From Thalassotalea crassostreae (GTDB lineage Bacteria > Pseudomonadota > Gammaproteobacteria > Enterobacterales > Alteromonadaceae): a stretch of 64,000 bases of DNA. Positions 26,014-34,909 of the stretch are shown here, one piece after another. Position 1 is the first letter of the stretch. The number at the start of each line of letters is the position of its first letter. A program made the position numbers and the translations under genes. The stretch is from positions 372,001 to 436,000 of the forward strand of contig NZ_CP017689.1 of assembly GCF_001831495.1 (NCBI RefSeq), in the 5' to 3' direction. The notes beneath the pieces were generated by a model. It was not told the DNA's origin. It worked only from the letters and a program-made list of their open reading frames with translations, and ran no database searches.

Positions 26014-29000
26014 ATGAGCAAATATTCGAAAAACAAAATAGCCTCAGCGATTGCAGCCACATTGGTTCTTGCAAGTACTCCAACACTTGCTGAAAATTTA
26101 ATTCCTGAAGGTACGTTAGAAGAACTTGTATTTGAAAATGCAAACTTAGCGTTTAATGTTGGGCCGATGCTGTCTGATGGGACTACCCAAGCATGGGGGC
26201 AAATTGGAACCGGTTGGTGTCGCTTTATTAATGATACGATCTCAGGTAAGGATGCTGATTGGTTTAGACATTCACCGACAGGTAATGATACCAACGTTGC
26301 TTATTGTAATCATAAACGCACGAATGATAATGGCGGTATCTATCGCGCCGTTGAAGGTCTTGAGGCTGGTAAGACTTATGCTCTCTCTGGTAAAGGTTCA
26401 ACTCGTGGTTCATTACAATGGGCAATCGAGTATGCCAAAGTTGGTGCTGAACAAGATGAGTGGGGCAATGCAGCAAGAACAGTAGTCGATTTAACTAATG
26501 TTGTAGAATCAGATCTCGCTTGGGTAACAATTGAAGATACGATGACAGTGCCAGAAGATGCGGATTTAGCTCAGCCGTTTCGAGTATTTATCCATACCCA
26601 ACCTAGCACAGCTTTCCCATCTACCGATGTACTTGAGACCGAACGCTCACAGTTATGGGTTGATGATTTTGAATTAACTGCAATAGCTGAGCCAGTAGAA
26701 TATTTTGCAGATGGTGATTTAGAAGATGTTACTGGTTTTGTCAGCGGTAACAGCGCCTGGGGTAATGGTCCTAAACTCGCTGACGGAACAAGTCCTGCTT
26801 ACACTGTAGATACTGGCGGTTTCAAAAGTGGTTGGGGTCGTTTCATCAACAAAGAGCGAACTCAAAGTGCTGCAGCAGGCTCAGAAGCTATACCTGCAGG
26901 TAATGATAGTGAGGTTGTCGCATTCTTAAACCACAATCGTAATAACGATGCCGCTGGTATTGCTCGTATAGTTGAAGGTATTCAACCTGGCATGACTTAT
27001 CATTTAGCAGGTGACGGTGCGACTAGCGGTAGTATTCGTTGGGGTTATTCTTATACTAAAATAGATGCGGAAACGAGAACGCGTGTAGAGTTAACGAATA
27101 TTGTCGAATCAGATCGAGCTTGGGTTACGGTAACTGACAGTTTTGTTGCGCCAGAAGATATTGATACATCTAAAGACTTTATGGTGTTTATTTATACAGC
27201 ACCGAGTGCAGCTTTTCCTGCTGAAGGCGACATTAGCTCAACTGATCGTTCATTACTTTGGACAGATAATTATTCATTAATGGGTCCTCCAGCTTCAGCT
27301 GGACCTGTCGATTCGGATGGCGATGGTGTGCCTGATGATGAAGATGCGTTCCCAGATGATGCCGCAGCAAGTTTAGATACAGATGGCGATAAGATGCCAG
27401 ACGAATATAACGAAGACTGTGACATAGCATGTCAGGAAGCAAGTAACTTAGATATCGATGATGATGATGATGGTGATGGCATTGATGATGTTAATGATGG
27501 TCACCCATTAGATGGTGGTAAAGATGTTTTGATAGGCTTTGCTGCTGATTCAGTTGCCCTAGTTGAAGGCGAAGAGTTTGTAATTGACGCGAGTTCATCG
27601 ATTCCAAATAGTGAGTTAGCAACTTATGTATGGTCTATTACCGGTTTAGGGAACTTAGCTGAAGATGGTGGTGAAACGGCAACTTATACTGCACCAAGCG
27701 ATCTCGCTGCACAAGAAGACGTGATTATTTCATTAACCGTAACTTCTGCTAGTGATAGTGCTACTGAAACTTTCCCGATAACGGTTGCTAATGCTCCTGC
27801 ACAAATTACCGCTAACGCCACACTGTCAGGTATGTTAAATGCTATGCTGGCTTACGGTGAAAAAATTCAACTTGACGCTTCAAGCTCAATGGATAGCGAA
27901 GATGGCATGCTTTCTTATAAGTGGAAAGTTACCGGCGTTCCAGTTGAGTTATCGGACGATACTGCGGTAAATCCTAGCTTTTATGTGCCTTTAGTTAAAG
28001 CTGATACACCAATTACAATTGAAGTTACGGTATCTAACTACTTAACAGATTACGATGGAACTTATTTGTTAGATGATGAAGATAATATGATAGTTGCTTC
28101 ATCTGAGACGTACTCTATTAATGCAACGGTTAAGAGAACGTTCCCTGTTATCGAGTATCCGTTGGAATACTTCCCGGAAGGTGACATGGAAAGTGTTACT
28201 GGATTTGAAACAGAAGGCTGGGGTATAGGTAACTATAGCTTTAAAGGTGATAATGCAATATTTACTAACCGTGTAGATGAAGACGGCAATAAAATTGCAA
28301 TGTTTGGTCAAACGGGTAAAGGTTGGTCACGCTATATTAATCATACTCGTACTCAAGCTGAAGGTGGTTTCGACGTCCGACCGCCTGAAGGCAGAATAGG
28401 TGTTGTTGCCCATATGAACGATAAGCGTCAGAGTCATGCTGAAGGTTTATATGCTCAAGTAGAAGGTATTGTGCCTGGAGCGAGTTATAACTACAGTATT
28501 GATGCAGCAGCATCAGGAACGGTACAGCTTTCTTATGAATATGTGAAGACAACCGCTGTAGCTGACGAAAATGGCAACTTAGAAAAAACAAGAATGACAT
28601 TAGGTGATTCTGCTGCTTCAGGTTATAAGTGGGTTACACTAGCTGGAAGTCTTGTCGCTCCAACGGATATTGATGTAAGCCAAGAGTTTATTCTGTTTGT
28701 TCACACAATCGGTGACGCATCGGTTAATTTGAAAGGAACGGAAGACGCTAGACTTTGGATGGACAACGTTTCGTTACAAGAGCTATCTTTAGGTACTGAT
28801 ACGGATAATGATGGCGTTATTGATATTAACGATGGCTTCCCTAATAATCCTGCAATTGCAGCCGATACTGATGGTGATGGCCTGCCGGATGACTATGTGA
28901 AAACTTGTGATCAAGCGTGTCAAGATAGTGCCGATGTGACTATCGATAATGATGATGATAATGATGGCATTTTAGATACTATTGATGGTTTCCCTAAAGA

Positions 29001-29793
29001 TAGTAGAGAAGTAATCAAAATTACCACTTCGACTGGAGCAAAAAAGGTATTTGAAGGTGCTGAAGTAGTAATGGATGCAAGCTCAAGCTTACCAAGCACG
29101 AGCGATGCAACTTATACTTGGACTCAAGTTTCTGGTGTACCGGTAGCGTTTTCTTCGACTAATAGTGCGATGACTATGTTTAATGCGCCAACTGACTTGA
29201 CTGAAGAAGCATTTATAGAGGTGATGTTAACGATAGATTATGGCGATACGTCGAAGTCGGAAATATACTCACTTTCAGTTATTAACGCTCCAGCGGTTAT
29301 TCATCCTAGTATCGAATTATATTCAATGACGACTACGGGGGCTGATACAGATAATCCTCAAGTTGAAACGACTGAAATAGTAGAAGCTGAAGATCTTATT
29401 TGGGAAGCTGGTCAAGAAATCAAAATTGATGCTTTACGCTCTGTCGATAGCGAAGGTGGCGATCTAGAGTTTTCATGGAAAACTAAAGGTGGTCCACTTA
29501 CCTTAAACGATGTAGAAGGTAGTTCATCGAGTAAAACGTTTATTGTTCCAGAATATAATATAGAAACGGTTATTACTTTCGAGCTCACTGTTTCTAACTA
29601 TCTTAGAGATTACAATGGTGATTATATTCTAAATGATGATAACGAAAAAATTGTTTGGAGTACGGTGAAAACTGAAGCACAAGCGACAATATTAAAGACA
29701 GAGCAAGAAAAACCTGATCACGGTTCATTTGGGTTCTTTGCAATGCTTTTACTATCAGGATTGACCTGTGTTAGAAGATTATTTAAAAAATAA
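26014..29793 (+). CDS. large multi-domain surface glycan-binding candidate with GlyGly-CTERM-like tail
   Basis: 1259 residues with a signal peptide to about residue 27. Three homologous modules of about 200 residues (roughly 28-225, 228-425 and 715-925) share W-G-x-F/Y-I-N, N-H-x-R and E-G-x-x-G-x-x-Y patterns and look like jelly-roll carbohydrate-binding modules. Two calcium-binding thrombospondin-type-3 stretches (about 432-500 and 926-1000, D-x-D-x-D-G) and four PKD/Ig-like repeats with D-A-S-S-S signatures separate them. The end has GSFG, a hydrophobic helix and RRLFKK: a GlyGly-CTERM-like sorting signal cleaved by rhombosortase. No catalytic domain is seen. Placed just before the TonB receptor, it is probably a surface glycan capture protein playing the part SusD-like proteins play in Bacteroidetes. 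Confidence 0.75.
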   Translation: MSKYSKNKIASAIAATLVLASTPTLAENLIPEGTLEELVFENANLAFNVGPMLSDGTTQAWGQIGTGWCRFINDTISGKDADWFRHSPTGNDTNVAYCNHKRTNDNGGIYRAVEGLEAGKTYALSGKGSTRGSLQWAIEYAKVGAEQDEWGNAARTVVDLTNVVESDLAWVTIEDTMTVPEDADLAQPFRVFIHTQPSTAFPSTDVLETERSQLWVDDFELTAIAEPVEYFADGDLEDVTGFVSGNSAWGNGPKLADGTSPAYTVDTGGFKSGWGRFINKERTQSAAAGSEAIPAGNDSEVVAFLNHNRNNDAAGIARIVEGIQPGMTYHLAGDGATSGSIRWGYSYTKIDAETRTRVELTNIVESDRAWVTVTDSFVAPEDIDTSKDFMVFIYTAPSAAFPAEGDISSTDRSLLWTDNYSLMGPPASAGPVDSDGDGVPDDEDAFPDDAAASLDTDGDKMPDEYNEDCDIACQEASNLDIDDDDDGDGIDDVNDGHPLDGGKDVLIGFAADSVALVEGEEFVIDASSSIPNSELATYVWSITGLGNLAEDGGETATYTAPSDLAAQEDVIISLTVTSASDSATETFPITVANAPAQITANATLSGMLNAMLAYGEKIQLDASSSMDSEDGMLSYKWKVTGVPVELSDDTAVNPSFYVPLVKADTPITIEVTVSNYLTDYDGTYLLDDEDNMIVASSETYSINATVKRTFPVIEYPLEYFPEGDMESVTGFETEGWGIGNYSFKGDNAIFTNRVDEDGNKIAMFGQTGKGWSRYINHTRTQAEGGFDVRPPEGRIGVVAHMNDKRQSHAEGLYAQVEGIVPGASYNYSIDAAASGTVQLSYEYVKTTAVADENGNLEKTRMTLGDSAASGYKWVTLAGSLVAPTDIDVSQEFILFVHTIGDASVNLKGTEDARLWMDNVSLQELSLGTDTDNDGVIDINDGFPNNPAIAADTDGDGLPDDYVKTCDQACQDSADVTIDNDDDNDGILDTIDGFPKDSREVIKITTSTGAKKVFEGAEVVMDASSSLPSTSDATYTWTQVSGVPVAFSSTNSAMTMFNAPTDLTEEAFIEVMLTIDYGDTSKSEIYSLSVINAPAVIHPSIELYSMTTTGADTDNPQVETTEIVEAEDLIWEAGQEIKIDALRSVDSEGGDLEFSWKTKGGPLTLNDVEGSSSSKTFIVPEYNIETVITFELTVSNYLRDYNGDYILNDDNEKIVWSTVKTEAQATILKTEQEKPDHGSFGFFAMLLLSGLTCVRRLFKK

Positions 29794-29820
29794 TCGTTAG
29801 TAAGAAATCAATTTTATTAA

Positions 29821-29846
29821 AGGCTCCTCTTCGGAGCCTTTTTTTT
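29821..29846 (+). terminator. Rho-independent terminator
   Basis: AGGCTCC (29821-29827), loop TCTTC, GGAGCCT (29833-29839), then a T-run to 29846. It lies 28 bp after the stop of the 26014 gene, so the TonB receptor is transcribed from its own promoter. Confidence 0.92.
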
Positions 29847-29847
29847 G

Positions 29848-30040
29848 CCTTCAGGGATGAAGGTATGTCGAATTACCATGGATGGAAATTAATTCGACGC
29901 CAAAGGGATGAAGGGAACGACGCCTTTTCTTAGCTAAGTTTGGGATTTTGTTCCAATCCAGAGCGGAACTAATGTTCCAGTTCATCGATGCGACAATGCT
30001 TTAAAACAAGGTCCTAAAACAAGGTCCTAAAACTAGGATC
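29848..30040. repeat. intergenic palindrome cluster and 13-bp tandem repeats
   Basis: After the terminator comes CCTTCA-GGGA-TGAAGG (29848-29863), then GTCGAATTA (29867-29875) pairing perfectly with TAATTCGAC (29890-29898). The block GGGATGAAGG occurs twice (about 29854 and 29907). Further on, TAAAACAAGGTCC is repeated three times in tandem (30002-30014, 30015-30027, 30028-30040; the last copy with two changes). No gene is seen between 29794 and 30359. It may be a REP/BIME-type dispersed element or a structured RNA. Confidence 0.55.
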
Positions 30041-30264
30041 AGATTCAGGTTAATAAAATCGTTAAGGTTGAGGTTATAGATAGGATAAATTGCAACATTG
30101 AGCTGTTTACTATTCAATCAAATCGCTATTTCGAAGATTTCTTAATATTTATATAGCACTCTAAGTAATTGATTTTTAGCAATTATTGTTTTATTTCTGT
30201 TATTTATCATATTTATATTAAATATAGCTTGAAATTTATTCTAAGAATGATGTATTGTGGGTAT

Positions 30265-30314
30265 GTTACCAAGATGTTACAGAGGCGTTACTGAAAGTTA
30301 CAGAATAGTAATAT
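30265..30314. promoter_or_regulatory. four GTTAC direct repeats at -35 position before TonB receptor
   Basis: GTTAC occurs at 30265, 30276, 30287 and 30297 with starts 11, 11 and 10 bp apart, followed by a TAATAT (30309-30314) that could be the -10. Read on the other strand the units are CTGTAAC-like seven-mers with about four-base gaps, the form of PhoB/OmpR-family boxes. Placement over the expected -35 suggests an activated promoter for the receptor about 50 bp downstream. The regulator identity is inference. Confidence 0.5.
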
Positions 30315-30359
30315 AAATAAAAATGCGCCGACAAGAACAATTATTATAAATGAGAGCCA

Positions 30360-33323
30360 ATGATGAAAAAATCTAAATTAAGCTTAGCTTTAATTGCTGC
30401 TATTTATACTCAAATGCCAGCTTATGCAGCTGACTCAACAACTGAGGTTGAAGTTAAGACTGCCAAAGAAAGAGCAGAAGCAAATAAAAAAGAGCTAGAA
30501 GAATCAGATATCGAAGTTATAAAAGTTGGTGGTATGCGCTCAAGTGAAGTCGCGGCCATTAACATGAAAAAGTTTGCGGATACAATTTCGGATAACTTAT
30601 CAGCTGAAGAAGTTGGTGTATTACCAAGTCAAAGTATTGCTGAATCATTAGAGCGTTTAACAGGTGTTTCTGGTAACCAAGAAAATGGCCGTAGTAATAC
30701 TATCTCTGTGCGTGGTATGGGCGGAAGTTACACGTTAACAACGTTAAATAATCGAGAAATTGTAAGTTCTTTTGGTAGTCGTTCAATTAACTTAAGTTTG
30801 TTTCCATCATCTTCTATACGTAGGGCTCAAGTTTATAAAACTGCTCGTGCAGATAGCTTAGAAGGTGGTATTGCTGGCCAGGTAAATATGGAAACATTCA
30901 AGCCACTGCAAGTTGATCGTAATATTAAAACCTTTTCTGCGACCGTTAATGGTAACGAGCTTTCTCAAGATTTAAACGGTGAAGATGGTTACGGCAAAAA
31001 CTTGGATGGCATGTTCAGTTATCATGTAACCGATGATTTTGCATTCTCAGTAGGTGGCTCATATCGAGATGATGTAGTTTATCTTGAGGGTATCAAAGCA
31101 GGTGAAGTCGTTGGTAATTTACCTTGGTTTCCTGACCGTAATGAAGATGGTGTAGTTGATATATTCAATACCGGTTCAGTACTTAATTCGAAAAAACAAA
31201 CCATTGAACAAAAATCTCTATTCGCAGCGGCGCAATGGCAAGCTACAGAAGACTTACTAATAAGTCTTGATCTATTAACGTCTAAATATGATTACAATCA
31301 AAACGGTCTTACACTTAGCATGGGCTTGTACTACGGCGCTGAAGAGTTGGATGCTCCAGGTATGGCCGATGTAGATCACAGAAATTATTACCAAAGCGGC
31401 ATGGTTAGACGATATGACAACTTTGGTAAATGGGATAACGACGTTATAAACGAAGATGAAACTCAAGTATTCGGCCTAAATTTTGATTACCAAATTACCG
31501 ATGATTTATCTCTAAACGTTGATTTTTCTCACTCTCAAGCAGATCGATTCTATAGCTGGCGTTCAGCAAGTGGTAAGTATGGTCCAAGTGCCGATGCAGG
31601 TGGGAATGGTCCACATCATTACTTCTCTTTCGATCATAATGGCGATGAATATGGCTTGGAATATCATGGTAGTGATGTCGATGGTAGCGCATTTAATTTT
31701 AGCGACTATACCTTAGATGAAACTATGCTAACTTCTGCTCTGGATGATCCAGAAGCGTGGAACTTTGAAAAAATGAGTAATGGTCATAACTTCATGGAAA
31801 GTGCTGTATCCGCAGCTAAATTTGATCTTACTTATGACGTAGAACTAGGTATTATTCATCAGTTAAAATTCGGTGCAAGATACTCGGTTAATACTAAAGA
31901 TCATATCGATGATAAGGAAGAGTATAGTGCTATTAACACTAGACTAGAAAGTAATGGAATTACAGATGAAGAGTGGGCGGCTACTTGGGCAGAATTAAGC
32001 GATTTAGATTGGAACGAATTGAACACGTCTTTAACGTCAAACCCATACCAAAAACTGGATAAAATCAAAGGTTTTGATAATGTTTTCTACTACGATGTAG
32101 GTGATATTTTAGCGGATAAAGCTGCATTCCTACCTGAGAGATACATGTCTGATGAAGATAGATTTGCAAGTTACGAATTAGAAGAAAATACTACAGCAAT
32201 CTATGTTCAAGCAGCATTTGCTGGTGACTGGTACGATGGTATTGTTGGGGTTCGTTATTTTGAAACAGAATTAGAGTCAACTAGCTGGCAAGACGCATTT
32301 GAATTGCAGCAAGTTGGTGAAGAAGAAGACGGCACACCTATTTACCTATTAACCACTGAAGGGGATCCTTCTTACGTTACAGTTAAGCATGATTACAGCG
32401 AAGTGTTACCAACGTTAAACGTGAATTTACGTTTAATTGACGATGTTGTTATTCGTATTGGTGCTGGTAAGGCAATCGTTCGACCAAGCCTAGGCGAAAT
32501 TAATTCGAGCTTGAAACTCAAAAGTAAAGGAGACCAAGAGTTCGATGATAGCATTAATAACCAAGGTAAAACGTTAGGTACTGCAGGTAACCCTTACTTA
32601 AACCCTATTGTTTCAAAGCAGGCAGATATATCATTTGAGTGGTATCCAACGAGATGGGATTACTATGCAATAGCGGGCTTCTATAAAGATGTTGATGGTA
32701 TTTATCAAACGGATGCTAACTATATAGAAACAGGCGATAAAGATGAACAAGGTGAACCATTAGAGTTACCAGTGATTTCTCAAGTTAAAGCTGAGGGTGG
32801 TTCAATGTCAGGTCTAGAATTCTCATTTAGACAAGACTTAGGCTTTGCTGATTTCTTAAAAGGCTTTGCTCTTTCGGGTAACTATATGAAATTCTTCCAT
32901 GATGCTCATCAAGATTATAACCGTGAAAACCCAGGAAAAGGACCAGTTGATACTAGAGCGACTGAATTGTACTATTCTCCATCAGGTTGGTTAGAGAGTA
33001 CTTACAATATTGCCTTAACATACGATTACGGTAAAAAATTCTCAGCGAGATTAAATCTTAATCAACAAGAAGGTCGTGCTGCTACAGAAGGCAATAATGG
33101 TGAAGCAGTACTTCATTGGCCTAGTGAGAATTTAAGCTTTAATGTGAGATACAGAATCGTTCCTGAAGTGACTATTTTTGCTTCTGCAAATAACTTGCTA
33201 GATGAAGCAACTACCAAAGGTAACCTTTCTAGTACCATGTTAGGGGAAGCTCATACAGATAGAATCTATGAACAATCTCATCGTGGTATTAGTTACTACG
33301 CAGGTGTTCGAGTAAACTTTTAA
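30360..33323 (+). CDS. TonB-dependent outer-membrane receptor
   Basis: 987 residues with a signal peptide ending ...MPAYA (about residue 24). A charged linker is followed by a TonB-box-like IEVIKVGG (about residues 51-58). The plug domain carries GVLPSQSIAESLERLTGV and SVRGMGG, then a 22-strand-type barrel ends in the aromatic C-terminus ...YYAGVRVNF typical of outer-membrane proteins. It belongs to the proteobacterial sugar-type TonB receptor group often found in PULs. It is probably the importer of the sulfated oligosaccharides, working with the glycan-binding protein at 26014. It is monocistronic: terminators on both sides and a repeat array in its promoter. Confidence 0.95.
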   Translation: MMKKSKLSLALIAAIYTQMPAYAADSTTEVEVKTAKERAEANKKELEESDIEVIKVGGMRSSEVAAINMKKFADTISDNLSAEEVGVLPSQSIAESLERLTGVSGNQENGRSNTISVRGMGGSYTLTTLNNREIVSSFGSRSINLSLFPSSSIRRAQVYKTARADSLEGGIAGQVNMETFKPLQVDRNIKTFSATVNGNELSQDLNGEDGYGKNLDGMFSYHVTDDFAFSVGGSYRDDVVYLEGIKAGEVVGNLPWFPDRNEDGVVDIFNTGSVLNSKKQTIEQKSLFAAAQWQATEDLLISLDLLTSKYDYNQNGLTLSMGLYYGAEELDAPGMADVDHRNYYQSGMVRRYDNFGKWDNDVINEDETQVFGLNFDYQITDDLSLNVDFSHSQADRFYSWRSASGKYGPSADAGGNGPHHYFSFDHNGDEYGLEYHGSDVDGSAFNFSDYTLDETMLTSALDDPEAWNFEKMSNGHNFMESAVSAAKFDLTYDVELGIIHQLKFGARYSVNTKDHIDDKEEYSAINTRLESNGITDEEWAATWAELSDLDWNELNTSLTSNPYQKLDKIKGFDNVFYYDVGDILADKAAFLPERYMSDEDRFASYELEENTTAIYVQAAFAGDWYDGIVGVRYFETELESTSWQDAFELQQVGEEEDGTPIYLLTTEGDPSYVTVKHDYSEVLPTLNVNLRLIDDVVIRIGAGKAIVRPSLGEINSSLKLKSKGDQEFDDSINNQGKTLGTAGNPYLNPIVSKQADISFEWYPTRWDYYAIAGFYKDVDGIYQTDANYIETGDKDEQGEPLELPVISQVKAEGGSMSGLEFSFRQDLGFADFLKGFALSGNYMKFFHDAHQDYNRENPGKGPVDTRATELYYSPSGWLESTYNIALTYDYGKKFSARLNLNQQEGRAATEGNNGEAVLHWPSENLSFNVRYRIVPEVTIFASANNLLDEATTKGNLSSTMLGEAHTDRIYEQSHRGISYYAGVRVNF

Positions 33324-33340
33324 TTTAAATGAGTTAAAAA

Positions 33341-33366
33341 GGGGATTAGATAGATAATCCCCCTTT
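33341..33366 (+). terminator. terminator hairpin 1 after TonB receptor
   Basis: GGGGATTA (33341-33348) pairs with TAATCCCC (33355-33362), followed by CTTTATT. It is weak on its own; a stronger hairpin follows. Confidence 0.65.
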
Positions 33367-33382
33367 ATTATGAATAGATAGA

Positions 33383-33417
33383 GCTCTTTAGATGATTAAA
33401 GTCTAAAGAGCTTTTTT
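33383..33417 (+). terminator. Rho-independent terminator 2 after TonB receptor
   Basis: GCTCTTTAGA (33383-33392) pairs perfectly with TCTAAAGAGC (33402-33411), followed by six T. It ends receptor transcription just before the sulfatase at 33446. Confidence 0.9.
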
Positions 33418-33445
33418 ATTAAGAATATATAAGTTGGATATTCAA

Positions 33446-34873
33446 ATGGCAACCACCATTTTTAGTAAAACAATCAAATTATTTATGCTCCTAATAACTG
33501 CTATCTCATTCGTTAATGCAAAGGCATTAGCGGCAGAGATTGAAGTCGATAAGCCTAACTTTATTATCATCATTGCTGATGATTTAGGTTATGGTGATCT
33601 AGGCTATACCGGTAGTAAACAGATAAAAACACCACACATTGATGCTTTAGCAAAAAGTGGTGTGATAGTTGAACAGGGTTATGTTTCGGCGCCAGTTTGT
33701 GGCCCATCTAGGGCAGGGTTGATGACTGGTCGTAATCAAGTTAATTTTGGCTTTGACAATAATAATGTTAAACCCGGTCCGCAGTATAATCGAGAGTATT
33801 TTGGTTTACCGGTTACTGAGCAAACTATTGCTGATCGCTTAGCGAAACAAGGCTATGTAAATGGCATGATTGGTAAGTGGCATTTAGGTGATGAAGAGCA
33901 TTTCAAAGCGCAAAATCGTGGCTTTGACCAAGTGTGGACCTATCCTGTTGGCGGCCATGATTATTTTCGTTCTGAGCCAGATGGTGAAGGTTATTTATCG
34001 CCACTAGAGAGTAATTATAAGCAACCTGAACCTATTACTTACATCACCGATGATACCGGTAATGAAAGTGTCGATTTTATTAAGCGCAATAAAGATAAAC
34101 CATTCTTTTTATACGCTTCTTTTAATGCCCCACACGCACCACTGCAAGCGCCACAAGAAGATATCGACTTGTACAAACATATTGAAAACAAGAATCGTCG
34201 CATTTATGCCGCGATGATCCATCGATTAGATATTAATGTTGGCAAAATCATTAGCGAGTTGAAAGCTAACGGTGTCTACGACAATACTGTGGTGGTATTC
34301 TTAAGTGACAATGGCGGCCCTGGCCATGGTTTAAACTCAAGAACGGTGAATGTGCCTTATCGTGGTTCAAAAGGTATTTTATTAGAAGGTGGTATTCGTG
34401 TGCCATTTCTTATCTCGTGGCCAGCTCAAATCAAAGCCAATAGCGTTTACCATAAACCAGTAACTGCGCTTGATTTAGCACCAACGTTTGTTGCCCTTTC
34501 TGGTGGCAAAATTAATAAAAAAGACAAAATTGATGGCCATAATGTGTTTCCTTATATCAGCGGTGAAAAAGCCGGTGATCCAAACCATGAAATGATGTGG
34601 CGCTTTACTGTCAGTGCATCAATTAGAGATGGCGATTGGAAACTTATTCGATTACCCGACCGACTGCCATTGCTTTATAACGTTAAAAACGACTTAGCTG
34701 AATTAAATGATGTCGCGGCCGAGCATCCACAACGCGTAGTGAAAATGCTAAAAGCACTGGGCACTTGGGATGTATCAACACCACAACATTTGTATATGGA
34801 AGGAGCAAAGTACAAAAAACAGCAATTAAAAAGCTATGATGTTGAATATCACAGTATTCAGCCGACAAAGTAA
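33446..34873 (+). CDS. S1 sulfatase
   Basis: 475 residues from ATG 33446; an in-frame TTG at 33434 is less likely. The signal peptide ends about residue 29 (...KALA). Metal Asps lie in IIADDLGYGD, the maturation motif C-G-P-S-R at Cys85 (counted from this ATG) is followed by AGLMTGRN, and the second metal motif is LSDNGGPGHG near residue 290. It is a compact sulfatase without extra domains. It begins an apparent five-gene operon (sulfatase, sulfatase, GDSL esterase, GH43, beta-helix) with gaps of 2-36 bp. It is probably periplasmic. The sulfate position is unknown. Only about 29 bp separate it from the receptor terminator, so its promoter is compressed, or terminator read-through occurs. Confidence 0.93.
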   Translation: MATTIFSKTIKLFMLLITAISFVNAKALAAEIEVDKPNFIIIIADDLGYGDLGYTGSKQIKTPHIDALAKSGVIVEQGYVSAPVCGPSRAGLMTGRNQVNFGFDNNNVKPGPQYNREYFGLPVTEQTIADRLAKQGYVNGMIGKWHLGDEEHFKAQNRGFDQVWTYPVGGHDYFRSEPDGEGYLSPLESNYKQPEPITYITDDTGNESVDFIKRNKDKPFFLYASFNAPHAPLQAPQEDIDLYKHIENKNRRIYAAMIHRLDINVGKIISELKANGVYDNTVVVFLSDNGGPGHGLNSRTVNVPYRGSKGILLEGGIRVPFLISWPAQIKANSVYHKPVTALDLAPTFVALSGGKINKKDKIDGHNVFPYISGEKAGDPNHEMMWRFTVSASIRDGDWKLIRLPDRLPLLYNVKNDLAELNDVAAEHPQRVVKMLKALGTWDVSTPQHLYMEGAKYKKQQLKSYDVEYHSIQPTK

Positions 34874-34909
34874 TTAAACTAAAAACCGTTAGAAATTTTA
34901 AGAACTATT

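Noticed and set aside
26014..29793. Cadherin/adhesin or protease call for the large surface protein
   Set aside because: The Asp-rich repeats are TSP3 type, the other repeats are PKD-like and no protease motif is present; location next to the TonB receptor favours glycan capture.
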